From the NCBI GenBank assembly GCA_934532985.1, contig CAKTAV010000001.1, positions 62,001 through 126,000 of the forward strand: 64,000 bases of DNA, written 5' to 3'. This stretch comes from an uncultured Butyricicoccus sp. GTDB lineage: Bacteria > Bacillota > Clostridia > Oscillospirales > Butyricicoccaceae. Of this stretch, positions 25,394-31,880 are shown in pieces. The notes under the pieces are model-generated. The model did not search any database. It was given only the letters and a program-made list of their open reading frames with translations, and had not been told where the DNA came from. Each line of letters opens with the position of its first letter. The first letter of the stretch is position 1. Both the position numbers and the translations under genes were made by a program.

Positions 25394-25418
25394 GAGCCGC
25401 TCCGGCAAAGAGCGGCTC
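25394..25418 (-). terminator. Intercistronic hairpin after orphan binding-protein gene
   Basis: GAGCCGCTC and GAGCGGCTC form a perfect 9-bp stem with a seven-base loop between the binding-lipoprotein gene and iolE. No T run follows, so it is likely an expression-balancing hairpin. Confidence 0.65.
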
Positions 25419-25492
25419 CAGTTACATTAGGAAAAGAAAAATATTAAGAAGAAATTTTATTACATTGTGAAAAAGAGATTGATTGCGAAAGC

Positions 25493-26512
25493 TTACTCGC
25501 CCAAGTAACCCTTCAGCGTATCCAACTGCTTCTGTGCGTTGTCCTTGGTGATGATTTCACAGCCGGTGTCGATGAACGAATCCAGCTTCTCACCGTTGAT
25601 TGCGTTCACACAAGCCTCAACGGACTTATAGCCCATGCCGTACGGGTCCTGTGCAACCGACATCGTCTCGGTGCCGTCCAGAATCGCTTCACAAGCCGAC
25701 TGGATGCCGTCGAAACCACAGAAGATGGTGTTCTTATATGCCTTGTTGTCCTTTGCTGCACGAGCGGCTGCCATTGCCATATCATCGTTGTTGCAGAAGA
25801 TGATGGAAACGCCTTCCGGATGGTTCTGCATGATTGCTTCCATGGAAGTAACGGCCTTGTCCGCTACGGAGTCTGCATACTGAATTTCCTTGTCCAGGAA
25901 CGTGCCGCCTGCTTCTTCTGTGCCCTTCTTGAAGCCTTCGGTACGCTCTGCGTGAGTCGGGTCGCCCTGTACACCGGCGATATTGATCGCGGTTACCTTA
26001 TCCCAGCCAGCTTCCTTTGCCATCTCAACAGCAGCCTTTGCGCCCTCTGCAGCAGCCGCTTCGTTACCGGTGCCAACGAAGGACAGGGACTTGTCCGAAT
26101 TCAGGTTCGTGTTAACCGAAACGATCGGAAGGTCGGTATCCTTAATCAGGTTGTTTACCGTCTCTGTCTGGAGTGCCGAGATAACCAGACCGTCATAGCC
26201 GCCGGAGGTCAGAGCCGTCTCAACCATGTTCTGCTGCTCATCGTAGGAAGTCTCCGAGGTCGGGCCAACTACGCTGACGTCAACATTGTCATGATCTGCG
26301 CCGTATGCTTCTGCACCGGCCTTGACATATCCCCAGTACTCCGAGGACAGGGTGTTTACGATAACCTGAACCTTCAGCTTATCGCCCGAGGATCCCGAAC
26401 CCGCTGCCGAGCCGGAGTCGCTGCTGCCGCCCGATCCGCCGCATCCAGCCAGAACGCCGGTTGCCATCGCTGCGGACAGACCCATTGCTAAAAACCGTTT
26501 TGCAAATTTCAT
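25493..26512 (-). CDS. Sugar/cyclitol-binding lipoprotein, no transporter genes adjacent
   Basis: The 339-residue protein has a lipobox LAGC (Cys24), a Ser/Gly linker and an RbsB-like fold (Peripla_BP_4; FCNNDDMAMAAARAAKDN, FCGFDGIQSACEAI). It should bind a sugar or cyclitol outside the cell for an ABC importer. No permease or ATPase gene lies in this operon; the nearest ribose-type set is at 1-3990 and has its own binding protein. It lies 29 bases after the upstream oxidoreductase gene, so it is expressed with the catabolic enzymes. Confidence 0.92.
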   Translation of the reverse strand: MKFAKRFLAMGLSAAMATGVLAGCGGSGGSSDSGSAAGSGSSGDKLKVQVIVNTLSSEYWGYVKAGAEAYGADHDNVDVSVVGPTSETSYDEQQNMVETALTSGGYDGLVISALQTETVNNLIKDTDLPIVSVNTNLNSDKSLSFVGTGNEAAAAEGAKAAVEMAKEAGWDKVTAINIAGVQGDPTHAERTEGFKKGTEEAGGTFLDKEIQYADSVADKAVTSMEAIMQNHPEGVSIIFCNNDDMAMAAARAAKDNKAYKNTIFCGFDGIQSACEAILDGTETMSVAQDPYGMGYKSVEACVNAINGEKLDSFIDTGCEIITKDNAQKQLDTLKGYLGE

Positions 26513-26541
26513 GATTCATTCCTCCCATTATTTTGCAAACA

Positions 26542-27669
26542 TTATATGTCAACCCACTGCTGCTTTTCAGCAGAGGTTAAGACCGCCCGAACAATACTGT
26601 CGATCTTTGCGCCGAACGCAAAATCGCACAAATACGGCTCGTTATGAGTGATCGCACGCATCAGCGTGTTGACCTCCAAAATCTTCATGTCGTTGAACGC
26701 AATCGAGATACCGGCCTGCGGCTGGAACACTCCATAGCCCTTGTGCTCCGGATTGAGCAGAACCGTGCGGAAGCCCTCGTCCCGCTTGTGGTCCTCATCA
26801 CGGAAGTACACCTGTACCTCACCCATGCGCTCCAGATTGTAGTACACCGTACCCTCGGTTCCCTGAATCTCATAGGTAAACAGATTCTTGCGTCCGGTTG
26901 CCACACGGCTGGAGCCCAGCTCCGCCAGCGCACCGTTTTTGTATTCGGCGAGGAACATGACAAAGTCCTCGTTTTCTACCTTCTTCATCTCCGGCGAACC
27001 CTTGGATGCCGGACGCTCCGTGATAACGGTCTTTTTGACGGCGCAAACCCGCTTCATGTCTCCCAGAATCATCTGCAATACGCTGAGAATGTGCGTACAC
27101 ATGTCGCCCAGCGTGCCGCAGCCCGCCAGCTTGTTGATATGCCGCCAGGTAATCGGCAAATTCGGATCGAGCAGTGCATCCTGATCGTAGGTTGCGGTTA
27201 CGCGCATGATCTCGCCCAGCTTGCCCTCCTGCACCAGCTCGCGAACGTACTGGTTGGCCGGATTTCTTGTGTTGTTAAAGCCAACGTAGTTGACAACGCC
27301 CTTTTCCTTCGCCAGCGCCGCCAGCTCTGCGGACTGACTCGGATCAATGCACAGCGGTTTTTCGCAGTACACATGCTTTCCCGCCTCCAGCGCCGCCTTG
27401 ACCATCTCATAGTGAAAAACATTTGGCGTCGCAATATCCACCAAATCAATATTCGGGTCGTGGATAACTTCCTTCCAGTCCGTCGTCCAGTTGGCAAAGC
27501 CCAGCTTTTCCGCCGCGTTCTTCGCAATCTCTTCGCTGACGTCAGATACTGTCTGGAATACCGGCTGTCCGTCCTGCGGACCGAACAGCATGCGCGCATT
27601 CAAAAACGCATTTGCGTGCGAGCTGCCCATCCAGCCGGTTCCAATTAAACCAATTCGAATTTCCTTCAT
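26542..27669 (-). CDS. Gfo/Idh/MocA-family oxidoreductase
   Basis: The 375-residue dehydrogenase has GLIGTGWMG at the N-terminus, CEKPLC with the catalytic lysine, and the canonical Asp-x3-His in GDMCTHILSVL. It should oxidise or reduce a sugar or cyclitol with NAD(P). I chose the ATG at 27669, with GAGGTG upstream and the family-typical N-terminus; the frame extends 21 codons further. It follows the IolG-like gene by ten bases and precedes the lipoprotein gene. Confidence 0.92.
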   Translation of the reverse strand: MKEIRIGLIGTGWMGSSHANAFLNARMLFGPQDGQPVFQTVSDVSEEIAKNAAEKLGFANWTTDWKEVIHDPNIDLVDIATPNVFHYEMVKAALEAGKHVYCEKPLCIDPSQSAELAALAKEKGVVNYVGFNNTRNPANQYVRELVQEGKLGEIMRVTATYDQDALLDPNLPITWRHINKLAGCGTLGDMCTHILSVLQMILGDMKRVCAVKKTVITERPASKGSPEMKKVENEDFVMFLAEYKNGALAELGSSRVATGRKNLFTYEIQGTEGTVYYNLERMGEVQVYFRDEDHKRDEGFRTVLLNPEHKGYGVFQPQAGISIAFNDMKILEVNTLMRAITHNEPYLCDFAFGAKIDSIVRAVLTSAEKQQWVDI

Positions 27670-27679
27670 GCTGCACACC

Positions 27680-28690
27680 TCACTTCTGATAGAACGACGG
27701 TGTTTCTTCGATTTCGACCGTTTCCCATACACCGGTTTCGCGCGACTTCAGGCACGCATCCGAAACCAGGATTGCCGCGTAGCCATCCCACGCCGACGGG
27801 CCAACGACAAGGCCCTTCTTCGTGTTGTCCACCCAGCTCTGAAATTCGATGTTGTATGCATCGACGAAGCGATAGCGCCAGTCCTCCAGAATGTCGAAGC
27901 TGCACTTGCCCTTCTGGCGAATCTTGATTTCCGCCGGATCCGGCAGACGAACTGTACCGTCCTCCGCGACGATCTCACACTGAATATCGTAGCCGTACTG
28001 GCAGTGCAGGAAGGTTTCCACGTCAATAATCACGCCGCTTCGCGTCTGAAACACGATGATCTGCGGGTCCTTCTGCCCGTTGGCCACATAGCGCGACACA
28101 CGCGGCTGTACAATCTTCGCCGCAACGATGTCCTCGCCGAGCAGCCAGCGCATGACGTCAATCTCATGAATCGCAGTTCCCGTGACGTTGACCTTGGTTT
28201 CGTACTGCGAGTTGGAGGTCGCATTGCGGTGTACGCAGTGCGCCATCAGCGGTGCGCCGAACTTTCCAGAATCCAGCGCCGCCTTCATGCTGCGATAATC
28301 CACATCGAACCGGCGCATAAAGCCAACCTGTACCAGCTGTTTTCCGCCCGCCATTTCGGCATCCACGATGTGTCGGCAGCCCTCCGCCGTCTCCGCCAGC
28401 GGCTTTTCGCAGAATACGAACTTGCCTGCTTCAATGGCTGCCAGTACATACTTTTCATGTGTCGGATCCCACGAGCAGACAACAACCGCCTGTACCTCCG
28501 GATCCTTTACCAGATCCTCGCCCTGTTCATAGAACGTCGCACCATATTCCTGCGCGATGCTCTTGGCGACTTCCTGATTAATATCCGACACGGCAACGAC
28601 CTTTGCGCCCGTCACCTTGTGCGTCAGACGGTCAATGTGTGTCCGTCCGATCGCTCCCGTTCCGATCACTCCAACCTGCAGCAGTTCCAT
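27680..28690 (-). CDS. iolG: IolG-like inositol 2-dehydrogenase homologue, catalytic Asp replaced by Gly
   Basis: The 336-residue protein aligns along its whole length with myo-inositol 2-dehydrogenase IolG: GVIGTGAIG, GFMRRFD and HEIDVMRWLL are typical. IolG of B. subtilis uses K97, D172 and H176. The matching positions here are K96, G171 and H175, so the Asp is lost. Activity on myo-inositol is therefore uncertain. It is the first gene of the six-gene operon, with a promoter at 28746-28774 that carries a LacI-type motif. Confidence 0.85.
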   Translation of the reverse strand: MELLQVGVIGTGAIGRTHIDRLTHKVTGAKVVAVSDINQEVAKSIAQEYGATFYEQGEDLVKDPEVQAVVVCSWDPTHEKYVLAAIEAGKFVFCEKPLAETAEGCRHIVDAEMAGGKQLVQVGFMRRFDVDYRSMKAALDSGKFGAPLMAHCVHRNATSNSQYETKVNVTGTAIHEIDVMRWLLGEDIVAAKIVQPRVSRYVANGQKDPQIIVFQTRSGVIIDVETFLHCQYGYDIQCEIVAEDGTVRLPDPAEIKIRQKGKCSFDILEDWRYRFVDAYNIEFQSWVDNTKKGLVVGPSAWDGYAAILVSDACLKSRETGVWETVEIEETPSFYQK

Positions 28691-28919
28691 ACTACTTTCT
28701 CCTTCCCATTCTGTCCCTTGACATTTACTAGTTTATTTTATAAACATACTAAACACAATTCTCATTTGTGCCAATTGAGATACGATTTTCTCGTGCGTCT
28801 TGCACAACTTTCTTTTGATCGTTCCCCATTATTTATATATATTACTTGAAAACGACAATATCTCTTTCGTTATATGCTTTGCTGCTCGAAACACTGCCAT
28901 TTCTTCGGTCACTTAACAC
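28691..28919. other. Promoter region between the two iolG-like genes
   Basis: This 229-base AT-rich gap holds the promoter of the six-gene operon, an ACTAAACA motif (28748-28755) over its -10 box, and a nearby GTTTAT-TTT-ATAAAC inverted repeat (28731-28745). No terminator for the upstream iolG-like gene was recognised. Confidence 0.6.
28746..28774 (-). promoter_or_regulatory. Promoter of six-gene oxidoreductase/iolE operon with LacI-type motif
   Basis: On the minus strand TTGGCA and TAGTAT are 17 bases apart. ACTAAACA at 28748-28755 covers the -10 box, so a bound repressor would block it. Confidence 0.6.
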
Positions 28920-29930
28920 TCATGTCTGATAGAACGTCGGCTGTTCTCCCAGCGAGATCGGCTGGATGCTCTGGCGGTTCAGCGCTTCCACCGCCGCCGT
29001 CGCTGTTACCGCACACGCGTAGCCATCCCACGCACTCGGACCATGGACAACGCCCTTTTTGCAGTTGTCCACCCACTCCTGGAACTCCAGATCGTAAGCA
29101 TCCACGAAACGAGCCTGCCAGTCATCCGACACTGGAATGCCGCGATGTCCGTTTGTGCGAACCAACACACCGGTCGGCGTCGGCAGAGAAACAGATCCCT
29201 CCTCGCATACAACCTCACAGCGAATATCATAGCCGTAGCGGCAGTTGACGAATACCTCCACATCAATGCGAACGCCGGTCTCGGTCTCCAGCATCAGGAT
29301 AATTGGGTCGTTTAACGTCTCCCATGCGTTGCGCGTCGGCTTCGCCTTGACGACCTGACAGCTGACATAATTTTCATCCAAAAGCCACCGCAGCACGTCG
29401 ATTTCGTGTACAGCACAGTTGGTTACCAGCATACTTGTGACATAATTCGGCGCAATGGATACCGCGCGGTGTGCGCAGTGCAGCATCAGCGGTTCGCCGT
29501 ACTGCTTCTCGGTTACGATGCGCTTGAGTTCCCGATAGCCCGCGTCGTAGCGGCGCATAAAGCCTACCTGAAGCAGCTTTTTTCCGCCGTCCATCTCCGC
29601 CTGCATAATACGCTGACAGGAGGCAGCGTCCGGCGCCAGCGGCTTTTCACACAGCACATATTTTCCTGCCCGAATCGCTGCAACCGCGTATTGCTCATGG
29701 AATTCATCCAGTGTTGTGATAACCACGGCATCTACCAGATCCGAGCGAATCATCTCCTCGCCGTCAGCGAAAAATGTCGCGCCCCATTGCTCGGCAACCT
29801 TCCTGCCGCCCTCTTCGTTGATATCCGACACCGCTGTAACGACAGCGCCCTGCGTTACCTGCTGAATTCTTCGGATATGGTCACGACCGATTGCCCCAGC
29901 CCCTACAACGCCTACTCGCAGGTTCTCCAC
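28920..29930 (-). CDS. IolG-like inositol 2-dehydrogenase paralogue, catalytic Asp replaced by Asn
   Basis: The 336-residue protein has the same length and layout as its neighbour at 27680-28690, with GVVGAGAIG, CEKPLA (K96), GFMRRYD and HEIDVLRWLL. At the position of IolG D172 it has N171, with H175 kept. It probably arose by duplication and may handle a different cyclitol isomer or keto-sugar. It is transcribed alone from a promoter at 29982-30010 that carries an ACTAAACAAG motif, divergent from the LacI gene. Confidence 0.87.
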   Translation of the reverse strand: MENLRVGVVGAGAIGRDHIRRIQQVTQGAVVTAVSDINEEGGRKVAEQWGATFFADGEEMIRSDLVDAVVITTLDEFHEQYAVAAIRAGKYVLCEKPLAPDAASCQRIMQAEMDGGKKLLQVGFMRRYDAGYRELKRIVTEKQYGEPLMLHCAHRAVSIAPNYVTSMLVTNCAVHEIDVLRWLLDENYVSCQVVKAKPTRNAWETLNDPIILMLETETGVRIDVEVFVNCRYGYDIRCEVVCEEGSVSLPTPTGVLVRTNGHRGIPVSDDWQARFVDAYDLEFQEWVDNCKKGVVHGPSAWDGYACAVTATAAVEALNRQSIQPISLGEQPTFYQT

Positions 29931-29981
29931 ACGTTCTCCTTCCTTTCAGTAATCACGTTAAGTTTGTTTAGCTTGGTTTTC

Positions 29982-30010
29982 ATTATAAGAACTAAACAAG
30001 CTAAATGCAA
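29982..30010 (-). promoter_or_regulatory. Promoter of iolG-like paralogue with LacI-type motif
   Basis: On the minus strand TTGCAT and TATAAT are 17 bases apart. ACTAAACAAG (29991-30000) fills the spacer. A 9-bp inverted repeat TTTAGCTTG/CAAGCTAAA (29968-29976 and 29997-30005) brackets the -10 box. Confidence 0.7.
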
Positions 30011-30128
30011 TGTCAGTTTTGTAGAGAAAGCCACTACCGTTTTGTGCGTTTTAACCAATCATTCAGTGGCTTATCATTTTTTTCTTACAATTTCACAAAA
30101 ATCCACTTGTCTTTCGTCCCATTTCAAA

Positions 30129-30169
30129 TTGACTTTCACTTTCCTTCATGGTATCATTTACTAAACAAG
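30129..30169 (+). promoter_or_regulatory. Promoter of second lacI-type gene with ACTAAACAAG motif
   Basis: TTGACT and TATCAT are 17 bases apart (30129-30157). ACTAAACAAG follows directly at 30160-30169, where it could allow autorepression. Confidence 0.7.
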
Positions 30170-30187
30170 ACAACATGAGGTGAAGTC

Positions 30188-31189
30188 ATGACCATTCGCG
30201 AAATCGCAAAATTGGCCGGCGTTTCTCCCGCCGCTGTTTCCTTAGTACTGAACAGCAAGCCCGGTGTCGGCGCCCAGCGCCGCAGTGACATTCAGGCTCT
30301 GCTGCGCGAAAACGGCTATGAAATCAAGGAGCAGCCGGAGACCTCCGCCCCAAAAAAGCAGATTTGCTGTGTAAAATATCGAACCAATTACGACAACGAC
30401 GAGTTTTCCATCTCGATCCTGGATACCATCGAAGAGTACGCCAATCGCTCCGGTTATTCCGTCTCCGTCGTCAATATTACACATGATACTTATGCGCAAA
30501 AGCTGTCCACTCTGGACTATTCCACCTTGAAAGGCATCGTCTTTTTTGCCAGCGAAATTTCCGAGGAATGTCTGAACTTTGCACAGCGCATCCCGATTCC
30601 CACCGTGTATGTCGATATCTTCTCGGCCTATCAGACCATCAATACCGTTAACGCGGACCAGCGGCAGATCGCCAATCTCGCCGCACGGCATCTGATCAAT
30701 CTCGGCCATCAGGAAATCGGCTATCTGAAAATTGCACCCGAGCGCGGGTATCTAGGGCAGCGCTTTCGTTATTTCAGCGCAGAGCTGAAAAGTTCGAACA
30801 TCTCTCTTCCGCCCGAGTGCACGTTTACCTTCGATGCTTTCGCCGATGATTTGGATGAGCAGATGTATACAGCTTTTTCTCAGCTGAACGCCTTCCCCAC
30901 AGCATTTTTTGCCGAGGGCGATCTGCTCGCCGCCAGCTGCATCCACGCACTGACCCGCCTTGGCTATCGCGTACCGGAGGATATTTCTGTCATCGGTGTG
31001 GATAACACGCGTATTTCACAGTTCACCACTCCAAAATTAACCTCCATTGACGTCAATATGCGGGAGATGGGGCGTGTTGCTGTGGAGCGGCTGCTCCGCC
31101 TGATTGATGAGCCGGAGCGTCCGGTGCTGCATATCTATATCACACCGTTTCTCGTGCGGCGCGATTCCACATCAGCGGCAAAGCGGTAA
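30188..31189 (+). CDS. LacI-family regulator of the cyclitol/keto-sugar locus
   Basis: The 333-residue protein has the LacI helix-turn-helix (IREIAKLAGVSPAAVSLVLN, residues 3-22) and a sugar-binding effector domain (about 60-330). GAGGTGA precedes the ATG. It is divergent from the IolG-like paralogue. The same ACTAAACA motif occurs at its own promoter and at both iolG-type promoters, so I infer that it represses all three. The effector is likely a cyclitol, keto-sugar or phosphate ester, but is not shown. Confidence 0.92.
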   Translation: MTIREIAKLAGVSPAAVSLVLNSKPGVGAQRRSDIQALLRENGYEIKEQPETSAPKKQICCVKYRTNYDNDEFSISILDTIEEYANRSGYSVSVVNITHDTYAQKLSTLDYSTLKGIVFFASEISEECLNFAQRIPIPTVYVDIFSAYQTINTVNADQRQIANLAARHLINLGHQEIGYLKIAPERGYLGQRFRYFSAELKSSNISLPPECTFTFDAFADDLDEQMYTAFSQLNAFPTAFFAEGDLLAASCIHALTRLGYRVPEDISVIGVDNTRISQFTTPKLTSIDVNMREMGRVAVERLLRLIDEPERPVLHIYITPFLVRRDSTSAAKR

Positions 31190-31203
31190 CAACCACGATA
31201 GAA

Positions 31204-31248
31204 AACAGCGGCTTCACGCCATAAAAGCGTGCAGCCGCTGTTATTTTT
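31204..31248 (+). terminator. Terminator after second lacI-type gene
   Basis: AACAGCGGCT and AGCCGCTGTT form a 10-bp stem with an inner ACGC/GCGT pairing, followed by ATTTTTGCC. Confidence 0.9.
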
Positions 31249-31293
31249 GCCTCTTGTCCCGATTTTGAGGCAGCGGAATTCTCCGACACGATC

Positions 31294-31322
31294 TTGCGCG
31301 CCGTGTTAATTTGTGTTACACT
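31294..31322 (+). promoter_or_regulatory. Promoter of marR-type gene at 31373
   Basis: TTGCGC and TACACT are 17 bases apart, about 50 bases before the start codon. Confidence 0.55.
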
Positions 31323-31372
31323 GACACTACTTACTTTGATCAATTAACCATCTTATGAACAAGGAGGCATTC

Positions 31373-31807
31373 ATGTCTGCGCATCAAAAGGTTCATTCCT
31401 TTTTATTGGACATTTTTACCCGCATCAATAAAATCGAAGAGCGCACACTGGCAACCGGTCTGGATTTTGAAATCTCTATTTCAGAGATTCATATCATCGA
31501 CGTAATCGGCGCTTCCGGCTCTGTCCGCATCTCAGATATCGCCCGTGCACTGCATGTCACGCTCGCCACCATCACGGTCGCATGTGAGCGACTAGAGCGC
31601 CGCGATCTTATCACCCGCACCCGCGGACAGAAGGACAAGCGCGTCGTTTTGGTTTCGCTTACTCCCAAGGGCGAGGCCGCCTATCAGTTCCACGAATCCT
31701 TCCACCACAATCTGATTGATTCCGCTCTGGCTGATTTGACGCAGGAGGAGCAGGATCAACTCGCCTCCGCGCTGGAGAAAATCGAAGGATTTTTGACTCA
31801 ATACTAA
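31373..31807 (+). CDS. MarR-family transcriptional regulator
   Basis: The 144-residue protein has a winged helix-turn-helix (about 40-105) with VRISDIARALHVTLATITVACERLERRDLI and the wing TRTRGQKDKRVV. It resembles the FabT-like branch that represses fatty-acid synthesis genes, but no fab gene lies nearby, so this is only a hint. I chose the ATG at 31373 because AAGGAGG lies just before it, inside a longer frame from 31355. It is a single-gene unit with its own promoter and terminator. Confidence 0.9.
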   Translation: MSAHQKVHSFLLDIFTRINKIEERTLATGLDFEISISEIHIIDVIGASGSVRISDIARALHVTLATITVACERLERRDLITRTRGQKDKRVVLVSLTPKGEAAYQFHESFHHNLIDSALADLTQEEQDQLASALEKIEGFLTQY

Positions 31808-31826
31808 CCAAATATGCTTACAAACG

Positions 31827-31867
31827 AACGCAGGCTCTGTTTTTTTCCTCCAGAGCCTGCGTTTTTC
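31827..31867. terminator. Bidirectional terminator between marR-type gene and secreted protein gene
   Basis: AACGCAGGCTCTG and CAGAGCCTGCGTT form a perfect 13-bp stem, followed by TTTCC on the plus strand. It serves the convergent genes on both sides. Confidence 0.9.
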
Positions 31868-31880
31868 CTGTTTGATTGGT

